Below are positions 53,136-60,624 of a stretch of 64,000 nucleotides of DNA, in pieces. Location: assembly GCA_017303675.1 (NCBI GenBank), contig JAFLBX010000001.1, forward strand, positions 1,991,902 through 2,055,901, written 5' to 3'. This DNA is from Ignavibacteria bacterium. Its GTDB lineage: Bacteria; Bacteroidota; Ignavibacteria; Tepidaquicellales; OLB5. The position numbers were made by a program, and so were the translations under genes. Position 1 is the first letter of the stretch. Every line of letters begins with the position of its first letter. The notes beneath the pieces are model-generated. The model did not search any database. It was not told the origin of the DNA and was given only the letters and a program-made list of their open reading frames with translations.

Positions 53136-53187
53136 AACATATTAAGCCATCCCCTTTGGGGAGGGTTTGTATAATATTCAATTTCTT

Positions 53188-53216
53188 AAAGACGGCTCAA
53201 TTAGCCGTCTTTCTTT
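53188..53216 (+). terminator. Terminator after the macroglobulin gene
   Basis: AAAGACGGCT-CAATT-AGCCGTCTTT, a perfect 10-bp stem followed by CTTTAT. Confidence 0.75.
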
Positions 53217-53221
53217 ATATT

Positions 53222-53508
53222 TACTCCCTCCCCTTCGGGGAGGGTTGGGGAGGGGTCGCTTTTAGGTGTTTTAAGACGGGAATAATAAAAGACAGATCAT
53301 CGGATGAGTTAAATAATTTGTTCATTGTTGCAAATATGTATCTGAATTTCATAAACAAGGGGCTCTTAGCCCCTTGTTTTGTTCAGCTTTTGTAGTCGAG
53401 TCCTTTCAGGGCTCGCTTTATTTAACCCATAAACCAAAGTGCGAACCCTGAAAGGGTTCGACTACAAATTAAAAAATTTTGTCACCCTGAACTCCGTTCA
53501 GGGTCTGC
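53222..53508. repeat. Repeat cluster: families B, G and C
   Basis: CTCCCTCCCCTTCGGGGAGG (53224-53243) is family B. GTAGTCGAGTCCTTTCAGGG (from 53392) faces GAACCCTGAAAGGGTTCGAC then TAC (53443-53465), family G, also seen at 63384. CACCCTGAACTCCGTTCAGG (53483-53502) is family C. These account for the 445-base gap 53136-53580 together with the hairpins listed separately. Confidence 0.65.
53354..53381 (+). terminator. Second hairpin with T tail
   Basis: AACAAGGGGCT-CTT-AGCCCCTTGTT, a perfect 11-bp stem continuing in TT then G. It may back up the previous terminator. Confidence 0.55.
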
Positions 53509-53580
53509 TACCTTACACGAAAATCTTCAATTATGAGATCATTTCTGAATGAGGCACTGGCCCCTTACTCTTTTTACCTG

Positions 53581-54039
53581 TCACTTTTTCGGCTCCAGCC
53601 CCTGATTACCGTTATCCAGCACCCATTTCCAGTTCCCATCTTTATCTTTTTTCCATATCGTAAGATAAGTACCGTCACGCTTTTGTTCAATTCCGGTATT
53701 ATCTTTAAAAGTCAGTAAAAACGTGCCGTAAGTATAACCCATGTCAAGAGAAGAGCTTATATCGGCAAATAGCGGTTGCCATACAAGTGTAAAATCATTA
53801 TTGCCTTCGCTTATAAAATTCTTAACCGCATCTTTACCCACTATAGGCATTGTAAAATCACGCAGCAGCACTGCATTATCGTCAGCATAGCTAAGAAAAG
53901 CTTCAACCATCCCTTTTTTCTCTGAAAGATCAGAAAACTCCCTGTCAGCCGCTTTTAAGCTTTCCCTCCCTTTTTCTATATCTGACTGTGAATAAATATT
54001 CATTCCAATAGCTAATAATGAAATCATTATATATTTCAT
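53581..54039 (-). CDS. Exported SnoaL/DUF4440-like protein
   Basis: 152 residues. A short signal peptide (MKYIMISLLAIGMNIYSQ) precedes an NTF2-like alpha+beta fold: ESLKAADREFSDLSEKKGMVEAFLSYADDNAVLL, GKDAVKNFI, DMGYTYGTFLLTF and YLTIWKKDKDGNWKWVLDNGN are typical of the DUF4440/ketosteroid-isomerase-like family. These bind small hydrophobic molecules or act as accessory domains; no catalytic Asp pair can be assigned. Confidence 0.8.
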   Translation of the reverse strand: MKYIMISLLAIGMNIYSQSDIEKGRESLKAADREFSDLSEKKGMVEAFLSYADDNAVLLRDFTMPIVGKDAVKNFISEGNNDFTLVWQPLFADISSSLDMGYTYGTFLLTFKDNTGIEQKRDGTYLTIWKKDKDGNWKWVLDNGNQGLEPKK

Positions 54040-54192
54040 AATTTCTCCTTTCTATACAGTTAGATACTTTTGTGAGGGGAGTGTGACAACAAAGCCAAAT
54101 ATCAAATATCAATGAACAATGAACAATGAGCAATGGTGATTTTAAGAAGTGAAAGATTCACTGTCTCATTATTTCGCTATTTCACTTTTTCA

Positions 54193-54687
54193 CTATTCAG
54201 ATATTACTTCATCCTTTATCCCGAACTGATTCTGAGCCATCTTTTGTTTTTTAACCTTTGATACTACCAAAAGAAGTATAGGAAAATCCAGCATGAATGC
54301 AAAACCAACTATAAGCAGTATAAAAGAAGTTAAATGGTTTTCGAAAAACCCTTTAACCTGTGACTGTGCGGGATCTTTGGAATAATAATATACTTCATGA
54401 ACTTCACCTTCATTATACCCAAGGTCACTTTCTGATGCGTCATATTCAACAAAATATACAAACGGCTTATAGTTGCCGTTCACTTCTGTAAAAGTTATAT
54501 ATGCTTTCCCGAGCCTTTTTTCTTCAATTGAAGTTACTTTGCATTTTATCAGGTAACATTCCTTTAAAAACGCGTCTTCCTTCTGGTAATAATATACGCC
54601 CAGTATAACAAGTATAACTGAAACGAACAGCATTGCAAATGCAATATAGCGCAACAATTTGCTAGCGTCTCTAGGAGATGTTGACAT
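54193..54687 (-). CDS. DUF3592-type membrane protein
   Basis: 164 residues. Two membrane helices flank a small beta domain: FAMLFVSVILVILGVYYY near 15-33, and FILLIVGFAFMLDFPILLLVV near 118-140. In between are ITFTEVNGNYKPFVYFVEYDAS and EVHEVYYYSKDPAQSQVKGF, the G..vYY.P..P pattern of DUF3592. It is the second of two tandem paralogues and overlaps the upstream one by 17 bases. Function unknown. Confidence 0.75.
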   Translation of the reverse strand: MSTSPRDASKLLRYIAFAMLFVSVILVILGVYYYQKEDAFLKECYLIKCKVTSIEEKRLGKAYITFTEVNGNYKPFVYFVEYDASESDLGYNEGEVHEVYYYSKDPAQSQVKGFFENHLTSFILLIVGFAFMLDFPILLLVVSKVKKQKMAQNQFGIKDEVISE

Positions 54688-55135
54688 TGCTGTTAATATT
54701 TAGTTTTGATTTGCGTGCTTTAAAACCTGCTATGAAGATCAAAGGTGTTATACATAAAAAAGGTGCTCCTATGAATAGTAGAGGTGAGGATACAGGATGA
54801 AGATCAAAATAATTGCTCACTTTAGAATCACCCGGCGATGCAGAATTATAATTTATTTCGTAAACTTCGTTTACCCTGTATTCTAACGTATTATCAAATG
54901 CATCGTATCTTTCAAGGTAAACAAAAGGAGGTTTTTTGCCTGTAACATCTTCAAAAGTAAGATACGCGTAGCCTTCTTTTGGCTCTTCTATTTTAGAGAT
55001 CCTGCAGGTAATAATTTCCGTTTGGCTGATAAATTTTTCCTCGCTTGTGTAATAATAAATTCCGGGTAGAACCAATCCCAATGCAATGAATAAACATAAG
55101 AATCCGGCAGCGAATATTATTTTTGGTGTGAACAT
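54671..55135 (-). CDS. DUF3592-type membrane protein, paralogue
   Basis: 154 residues with the same layout as the gene that follows it: N-terminal helix (IIFAAGFLCLFIALGLVLPGIYYY), core with YLTFEDVTGKKPPFVYLERYDA and EVYEINYNSASPGDSKVSNYF, and a C-terminal helix (LLFIGAPFLCITPLIFIAGF). The pair arose by tandem duplication. It starts four bases after the stop of a 77-residue membrane protein gene. Confidence 0.75.
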   Translation of the reverse strand: MFTPKIIFAAGFLCLFIALGLVLPGIYYYTSEEKFISQTEIITCRISKIEEPKEGYAYLTFEDVTGKKPPFVYLERYDAFDNTLEYRVNEVYEINYNSASPGDSKVSNYFDLHPVSSPLLFIGAPFLCITPLIFIAGFKARKSKLNINSNVNIS

Positions 55136-55139
55136 AACT

Positions 55140-55373
55140 TTACCGTTTGGTTTTTATTAATTTTTCAGCCTCTTCGGCTTTGCGGGCAAATTTCATCAGC
55201 AGCGGAGCTGCTATTATTGAGCATACCCCTATAAATCCGAATATAGCGGGAATCGTAATACTGCCGCCCAATGTATCCCGGGAGATGTAAAATATCAGCG
55301 CAAGCGCCAAAAATACAGTCGCACTGAACATCTCAAGCAGTGCAAATATTTTCAGAAATTTCGATTTCGGCAT
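55140..55373 (-). CDS. Small two-helix membrane protein
   Basis: 77 residues: two hydrophobic helices (FALLEMFSATVFLALALIFYI; AIFGFIGVCSIIAAPLLM) and a basic tail. No family recognised. It heads the three-gene minus-strand operon with the DUF3592 pair and may form a complex with them. Confidence 0.65.
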   Translation of the reverse strand: MPKSKFLKIFALLEMFSATVFLALALIFYISRDTLGGSITIPAIFGFIGVCSIIAAPLLMKFARKAEEAEKLIKTKR

Positions 55374-55521
55374 TTACAAATATAAGGATTTATGAAAATA
55401 TAAAAGGCTGACTTCAAATTACTTTGTCATTCCTGCGCAGGCAGGAATCTTGAAAATATTATATAAGAGTTTATTCCCGTTTAACCGTTTTATCAGCTTT
55501 ACGAGACCCTTCTGAAAACTC

Positions 55522-55659
55522 TCACTTCTTCTTATTCTTCTTTATCATAGCCTTCAAAGATAATGCATCTTTGATCTTATTTGCAGCTTCCGGAGTAGTT
55601 TTAATACCCCGCCTTTTTTTATGCCAGTTCCTTCTTTTGCGTGTTCGCGCCGGGAGCAT
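55522..55659 (-). CDS. Small basic protein coupled to queG (45 residues)
   Basis: The queG stop overlaps this ATG (TAATG), so ribosomes finishing queG can restart here. The frame reads MLPARTRKRRNWHKKRRGIK, then TTPEAANKIKDALSLKAMIK and KNKKK before TGA, which is strongly basic with a helical tail. It is too short for most gene callers. It may be a nucleic-acid-binding peptide; no homologue is known to me, and a chance frame remains possible. Confidence 0.42.
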   Translation of the reverse strand: MLPARTRKRRNWHKKRRGIKTTPEAANKIKDALSLKAMIKKNKKK

Positions 55660-56681
55660 TATCTACCAAACCTTTCCAGATTCCTTTTCCACCCCGCGTA
55701 TTTCGTCCGCTTAATTGGCGAATCAGCAAACACCTCCGTAAACTCCTCTTCGGTGATTTGAGCCAATGCCTGCTTTGTCGCGCTGAGCGTAGTCGAAGCG
55801 CTTATGTCATTTCCTCCAAAAACAGATTTCGGCCAAAATCCATCCTCCTCAGTTACATGGTTATACTTAGGTGAGTTAAACGGACACACATCCTGGCAAA
55901 CATCACAGCCAAATATCCAGCCGTCTAAATTAATACTTTCCGGAATTTCACCGCGATTCTCGATAGTCTGATACGAAATACACTTATTCGCATTAACAAC
56001 ATATTCGCTTTCAATTGCGCCTGTCGGACAGGAAGAAATACAAAGCGTACAGCTTCCGCACATATCTTCAATAGGCGTATCGTAAGTAACGAAATCAATA
56101 TTAGTAATTATCTCACACAAAAAAAACCATGAACCGTATTCAGGATTTATAATATTGGTATGTTTCCCCATCCATCCAATTCCGGCACGTTGTGCCCAGA
56201 CTTTATCCATCACTGGCCCGTCATCAACATATGCCCTGCATAAGAGACCCAAATCCGCCCCATTGTTAACAGGGAAACGATCAAAAGCCCCCTCCTTACC
56301 AAGGAGGGGGTTGGGGGAGGTCTGTATGATAAATTCACAAAGCTCCTTCAGCTTCTTTTTCAATATCTTGTGATAATCTTTACCCCATGCATACCTTGAA
56401 ATTTTCGGTTTGCTATCGTCGTGTTCGAAGGGTGTATAATAATTGAATGCAAGCGAGATCACACTTTTTGCTTCGGGCATTATCTGCCTTACATCCCTGC
56501 GCTTTTCAAAGCCGCGTTCGATCCACGCCATATCAGCCTGCTTGCCCTCATCAAGCCACTCACGCAGCTTTTCTGATTCAATTTCAAGCAATTCATATTT
56601 TGCAAAACCGCAGCCTATAAACCCAAGCTCCTTAGCTTTGGCTCTAATGCTTTGTTTGTATGTTTGATCAATGATATTCAA
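55659..56681 (-). CDS. queG: Epoxyqueuosine reductase QueG with two in-frame repeat inserts
   Basis: 340 residues, somewhat longer than the 305-315 I expect for the compact form. AWGKDYHKILKKKL, DGPVMDKVWAQRAGIGWMGKHTN and two 4Fe-4S sites (Cys208, 211, 214, 218 in MCGSCTLCISSCP; Cys259, 262, 266 in CDVCQDVCP, plus Cys234) identify it. QueG reduces epoxyqueuosine to queuosine in tRNA, using cobalamin. Residues 121-133 (TSPNPLLGKEGAF) are encoded by a family B palindrome and residues 294-302 (SASTTLSAT) by a CTTCGACTACGCTCAG repeat. Both keep the frame and fall in places where relatives have short loops. Confidence 0.93.
   Translation of the reverse strand: MNIIDQTYKQSIRAKAKELGFIGCGFAKYELLEIESEKLREWLDEGKQADMAWIERGFEKRRDVRQIMPEAKSVISLAFNYYTPFEHDDSKPKISRYAWGKDYHKILKKKLKELCEFIIQTSPNPLLGKEGAFDRFPVNNGADLGLLCRAYVDDGPVMDKVWAQRAGIGWMGKHTNIINPEYGSWFFLCEIITNIDFVTYDTPIEDMCGSCTLCISSCPTGAIESEYVVNANKCISYQTIENRGEIPESINLDGWIFGCDVCQDVCPFNSPKYNHVTEEDGFWPKSVFGGNDISASTTLSATKQALAQITEEEFTEVFADSPIKRTKYAGWKRNLERFGR
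55777..55802. repeat. GCGCTGAGCGTAGTCGAAGCGC repeat inside queG
   Basis: Family of CTTCGACTACGCTCAG, common in intergenic DNA of Bacteroidota. Here it is read in frame as SASTTLSAT, just before the C-terminal EEEFTEVFADSPIKRTK block. Confidence 0.7.
56286..56323. repeat. Family B palindrome inside queG
   Basis: AAGCCCCCTCCTTACCAAGG continues as AGGGGGTTGGGGGAGGTCT. It is close to the copy at 30256 (about 85 percent by eye). On the minus strand it reads as TSPNPLLGKEGAF without a stop. Confidence 0.85.
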
Positions 56682-56712
56682 TTTTGCAATATATTAATAT
56701 ATTGTTTCTTGC

Positions 56713-57060
56713 TTCTGTCACCCTGAACTTGTTTCAGGGTCTACTCTCGGACTCGTAAATCTCTCTTTCTGCAGGCAGATGCTGAACCAAGTTCAGCATG
56801 ACAGATGGAGAGAACATCATCACGAAAAAAATATTGTGACCCTCAACTCGCCCCTATATTGTCACCCTGAACTTGTTTCAGGGTCTTCTTTCATAACCTT
56901 GTATCTTTAGGTTAGCTAAAAATAGATGCTCAAACCAAGTTCAGCATGACAGAGTGAGTAATCAACAGCATGAAAAAAAATTGTCACCCTGAACTCGCCC
57001 CTATATAGTCACCCTGAACTTGTTTCAGGGTCTTCTCTCATACTCATAGATCTTTGGGTA
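56713..57060. repeat. Array of family C repeats, left of the GIY-YIG gene
   Basis: TGTCACCCTGAACTTGTTTC with AGGGTCT, facing GCTGAACCAAGTTCAGCATG with ACAG, occurs at about 56717-56808, 56862-56952 and 56984-57035. This accounts for most of the gene-free stretch 56682-57102. Spacers between facing copies are similar in length. Confidence 0.75.
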
Positions 57061-57102
57061 AATGTCAATCCTGCCAAAGCAGGTACCTGAACATAAATAT
57101 TC

Positions 57103-57438
57103 TTAACTCCCGTCATATCCTTTCAAAACTTCCAGGGGATCAATATCATCATACCAACCTGCAGATAGGTCATCCCAATTCCTGTTTACACTTTCAATCA
57201 GATTTATCTTCCAATCTTTATGCCAATTTTTCAATTGTTTCTCTCTCTTTAATGCTTCATAGATCGAACCGGTGCTTTCGAAGAATACCAGTTTGTCTAT
57301 TCTGTATTTACTTGTAAATCCTTTGTTCACACTGAATTTATGCTGCAATACTCTCAACAGAATATTATTTGTAACTCCGGTATATAGTGTCTTTGACCTG
57401 TTGGTCATAATATATACATAATATTCTTTTTGCTTCAT
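57103..57438 (-). CDS. GIY-YIG nuclease-domain protein
   Basis: 111 residues. YYVYIMTNRSKTLYTGVTNNILLRVLQHK holds the two GIY-YIG tyrosines and the catalytic-arginine region; FESTGSIYEALKREKQLKNWHKDWKINLIE is typical of the small UPF0213/YhbQ-type subfamily. Such proteins cleave DNA or are inactive relatives; role unknown. The gene is enclosed on both sides by family C repeats. Confidence 0.85.
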   Translation of the reverse strand: MKQKEYYVYIMTNRSKTLYTGVTNNILLRVLQHKFSVNKGFTSKYRIDKLVFFESTGSIYEALKREKQLKNWHKDWKINLIESVNRNWDDLSAGWYDDIDPLEVLKGYDGS

Positions 57439-57529
57439 TTTTAAAAATAATAGATGAAAAGGGTTAATTCAAGATTAGAAAGAAACTTTTTACAAATTGA
57501 GAACTCTTTTGAAACTTATGAAACAAAGG

Positions 57530-57860
57530 GTTTTAAAAAGCAGATGCTGAAACAAGTTCAGCATGACAAAGGGGGTAGTCTACAGCTTGAAAAAAATATT
57601 GTTACCCTGAACTTGGTTCAGGGTATGCTCTCTGACTCGTAAATCTCAGATTCTGCAGGCAGGTGCTGAAAACTTCTGAAAGTCAGGCAAGTATAGCATG
57701 ACAGAAGAGGAGAATATCAACACTAAAAAATATTGTCACCCTGAAGTCGCACCTGTATTGTCACCCTGAACTCGTTTCAGGGTCTGCTTTCATAACCTTA
57801 TATCTTTTGGGTTAGCTAAAAATAGATGATGAACCAAGTTCAGCATGACAGAAGCGGGGC
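57530..57860. repeat. Array of family C repeats, right of the GIY-YIG gene
   Basis: Facing CACCCTGAACTTGGTTCAGG-type and GATGCTGAAACAAGTTCAGC-type units recur at about 57540-57570, 57602-57680, 57735-57785 and 57825-57852. It accounts for the gene-free stretch 57439-57873. Confidence 0.75.
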
Positions 57861-57873
57861 ATATCAAATTTAA

Positions 57874-59256
57874 CTATGGATCCTTACTCGGCGGGGGTGC
57901 TATCTTAATTGAACGTACTACTGCATCTACTGTCAACTGGTATTTTTCCATCATTGCCTGCGAGGCATAATCAACATTCACCTGTATATTTTTTGCACCT
58001 GTCGGATCTGTGAACAGGTAATACTTGGTTGAAAACTTCTTCCCGCTTGATTTGATCGGGTCAGTTACGTAACCAACTACCATTGAATCATCCATCTGGA
58101 ACGGATTTTTATATGTAGCCTTATTATACGCGCTGTGCTGCGGGTCATCTATAAGCAGAAAAATATTAACAGCACCCGGGTCCTCGCTTGCCGTATCAGT
58201 TGCAAGTATAATACCGCTGAATTCCTTCTGGTTCAGGTTCACTGTCCTGTTATCAACAAGCTTCCATTCTTTGGGGAACCACAGCTTCAGCCCAATTTCA
58301 TTCTCATCATATGTTGCCTTAAGTGAGTCAGGTATCTCTATCCTGTTGGTATCCCTGGTATTCTTTGTTAAGTTAGAATCATTCTTAACCTTATTGGTAT
58401 CATTGGTTTTAACAAGATTTGTATCCTTGGAATTATCAACAGGCCTTTTGATATTCGGAGTAATGGTTTTCTTCTGGATCTTTGGCCTTACGTCCTTGGT
58501 GTTATCCTTTATTTCCTGTTCTTCAAGCAGCTTTTGCTCTTCTTCTTTTATCTTGTCAATATCCGGCGGATCGAACTTGGGCATTTCAAGGTCTTCAACA
58601 ACTACTATCCTTTGATTATTTTCGCCGTTATGTTTTTCTTCCTTCGGAACAAAGAACTGGTATATCAAAAACAAAAGGAAGAAATGGAAAAATATCGAGC
58701 CTATAAGTCCTTTGCGTGTATTAGGCTGGTATATTTTTTTTAGTATCAGGAAATCAGTACCGGGTCTTGTACTGAGATTATATATCTCATCCGGTGTCAT
58801 CTCTGAAGGATCTTTTGCCGCCGCTTCTATTATAAGCGGTTTGATATGATCCTGTACATTAATTTCCTGGTCTTTGTTTAAAGGTTCATCAGTGGTTTGA
58901 GATGTCCTGTTAACATCTTCTTCAAGCTCACGGGTGGTTACTTTCTCAATTGTTTCAATGCCAACATCGGGTCTGCCTTTTATCTCTGTCTTTTCACCCG
59001 TTTTAAGCTCAATAATAGTTGCAGGCTTTTCAAATGAATAATCCTTTTTACTGCGGAATTCAGAGCAAATTGCAATTGTAATATCAGCAAACCTGCTTTC
59101 AACCACAACATTAGGATGTGAGCAGGTATTGCGTATTGCACCCTGTTCATTTGAGCTGTTAAAAACACAATCAATATTTATACATCTTAAAAACTTGCCG
59201 TTTTGATGCGATTTTGTGTCTTTTTCGTTATTATTTGTTATATCTTTTTCTTCCAA
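57874..59256 (-). CDS. TonB-like protein with cytoplasmic Cys4 domain and PsbP-like C-terminus
   Basis: 460 residues. Residues 1-70 contain four cysteines (25, 30, 45, 64) in a CINIDC..CSHP..ICSEF pattern, like a metal-binding knuckle. After an acidic linker, one membrane helix (183-202) reads GLIGSIFFHFFLLFLIYQFF; Ser187 and His191 have the S-x3-H spacing that TonB uses to contact ExbB/ExbD. A Glu/Lys/Thr-rich periplasmic linker (204-325) follows, then a folded domain (about 335-455) with LWFPKEWKL and a final VDAVVRSIKI, recalling PsbP/Mog1-type domains rather than TonB-C. A transmembrane sensor or energy coupler is inferred. Confidence 0.68.
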   Translation of the reverse strand: MEEKDITNNNEKDTKSHQNGKFLRCINIDCVFNSSNEQGAIRNTCSHPNVVVESRFADITIAICSEFRSKKDYSFEKPATIIELKTGEKTEIKGRPDVGIETIEKVTTRELEEDVNRTSQTTDEPLNKDQEINVQDHIKPLIIEAAAKDPSEMTPDEIYNLSTRPGTDFLILKKIYQPNTRKGLIGSIFFHFFLLFLIYQFFVPKEEKHNGENNQRIVVVEDLEMPKFDPPDIDKIKEEEQKLLEEQEIKDNTKDVRPKIQKKTITPNIKRPVDNSKDTNLVKTNDTNKVKNDSNLTKNTRDTNRIEIPDSLKATYDENEIGLKLWFPKEWKLVDNRTVNLNQKEFSGIILATDTASEDPGAVNIFLLIDDPQHSAYNKATYKNPFQMDDSMVVGYVTDPIKSSGKKFSTKYYLFTDPTGAKNIQVNVDYASQAMMEKYQLTVDAVVRSIKIAPPPSKDP

Positions 59257-59303
59257 TAAATGCCTGCTACTATTTAAATCGTATAATACTAATTAATGTT
59301 TCA

Positions 59304-59311
59304 CAAATTTA
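59304..59311 (-). promoter_or_regulatory. -7 box upstream of the TonB-like gene
   Basis: On the minus strand TAAATTTG fits TAnnTTTG and would start transcription about 40 bases before the ATG. Confidence 0.4.
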
Positions 59312-59377
59312 TCTTATTCATAATTAATAATTTAGTCAAAATTTTAAGTAAATTCAAAATTTTTAAATTACTGTATT

Positions 59378-60592
59378 TTAAACAGGTTGGGCATCTCTTC
59401 GTTTTATCAGCAGTTTAGTTGTAATTAAAAGTAACACTCCACCCAGCAGATTTGAAAGTACCACCAAAAAAAGCGCTGTCTGCAGGTTACTGATATCAGA
59501 AATCTTACCGATAAGTGCTGGTGCCGGTGTTGAGCCTATCAAATGCACTGTGAACAGGTAAAAAGCGAATGCCGTTGCCTTAAGTGAGCCCGGAACAATA
59601 TCCTGTATCAATGCAACCATCGGGCCATAATAAAAGGTCATTAAATAAGTTGCCATAACCAAAGTCACTAAAAGCAAAATTTCATTTTGCGTGGTTAATG
59701 TAATATACATCAGGGGAGTAGCCAGAATAAACGCTATTGCCATTGCAAGTGAACGCGGCTTTTTGTATTTATTGAATAACAGGTCACTGAAATACCCGCC
59801 GGAATAGATCCCGAGCGGCCCGCCTATGATAACAGCTAATCCAATTGTAATTGATGCCTGGTCAACGGAATAATTATGGAACCTAATGAAGAACTGTGTC
59901 ATCCAGCTTATTATTGCCGAAGAAGTGAATGTCAGCATAATTCCTGAAACAAGGGTCATAACATATGCAGGAGTTTTAAAAAGCTGAAAAATATTTTTGC
60001 GGTTTACCTCAGATGTGTTCTTGTGCTCATGCTTTGTTTCCTTAATCCTTAACGCCGTTAACGCAAGTATTATTCCGGGAATTGCCACAATAAAAAAACA
60101 TGCTCTCCATCCAAGCTTAGAGCCCAGCACACCGGCTAGTATCATTCCAAGCGTACCGCCGAAGAACATTCCCAAATGGAATATTGAGCTTGCCCTTGCG
60201 CGTTTTTCAAGCGGAAAATTATCAGCTATAAGGGATGTTGCTGCCGGAGCATATGACGCTTCGCCTATACCAACTGCAGCGCGTGTGATTAAAAGTTGTG
60301 TGAAGTTCTGCACAAGCCCTGTTACGAACGTAGCTATAGACCATATCGCAACGCCAGCTGCAATGATGTTCTTCCTTATCCATTTATCGGCAAGTATGCC
60401 TAACGGAACCGAAAATGATGCGTGAATGATCATAAATACGGTGCCTATCAGGCCAAGCTCAAAATCGCTAAGCCCGAAATCAGCCTTCAGGAAGCTGAAT
60501 AAAGGAAATACTACCTGCCTGTCAAAATAATTGATGAACTCAATTAATGTCAGTACAAGTAATATCTTCGAGGGAGCCTCGATTTTTTTCAA
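59378..60592 (-). CDS. MFS transporter
   Basis: 404 residues with about 12 membrane helices. LTLIEFINYFDRQVVFPLFSFLKADFG opens helix 1, the A-loop motif appears as LGILADKWIRKN, and RAAVGIGEASYAPAATSLIADNFP marks helix 4-5 of the spinster-like group. GIYSGGYFSDLLFNKYKK is the second A-loop. It moves a small molecule by proton or solute coupling, substrate unassigned. It ends 32 bases from the leucyl aminopeptidase start. Confidence 0.9.
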   Translation of the reverse strand: MKKIEAPSKILLVLTLIEFINYFDRQVVFPLFSFLKADFGLSDFELGLIGTVFMIIHASFSVPLGILADKWIRKNIIAAGVAIWSIATFVTGLVQNFTQLLITRAAVGIGEASYAPAATSLIADNFPLEKRARASSIFHLGMFFGGTLGMILAGVLGSKLGWRACFFIVAIPGIILALTALRIKETKHEHKNTSEVNRKNIFQLFKTPAYVMTLVSGIMLTFTSSAIISWMTQFFIRFHNYSVDQASITIGLAVIIGGPLGIYSGGYFSDLLFNKYKKPRSLAMAIAFILATPLMYITLTTQNEILLLVTLVMATYLMTFYYGPMVALIQDIVPGSLKATAFAFYLFTVHLIGSTPAPALIGKISDISNLQTALFLVVLSNLLGGVLLLITTKLLIKRRDAQPV

Positions 60593-60624
60593 ACCTCAGT
60601 GCCTCTTTTTACCTTTATCTTAAG

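Noticed and set aside
53156..53395. 79-codon frame downstream of the macroglobulin gene
   Set aside because: It runs through two terminator hairpins and repeat units and has no recognisable protein features.
57454..57642. Open frame giving KQMLKQVQHDKGG-type protein
   Set aside because: Most of it is the translation of a family C repeat; such peptides are commonly over-annotated and no RBS or homology supports it.
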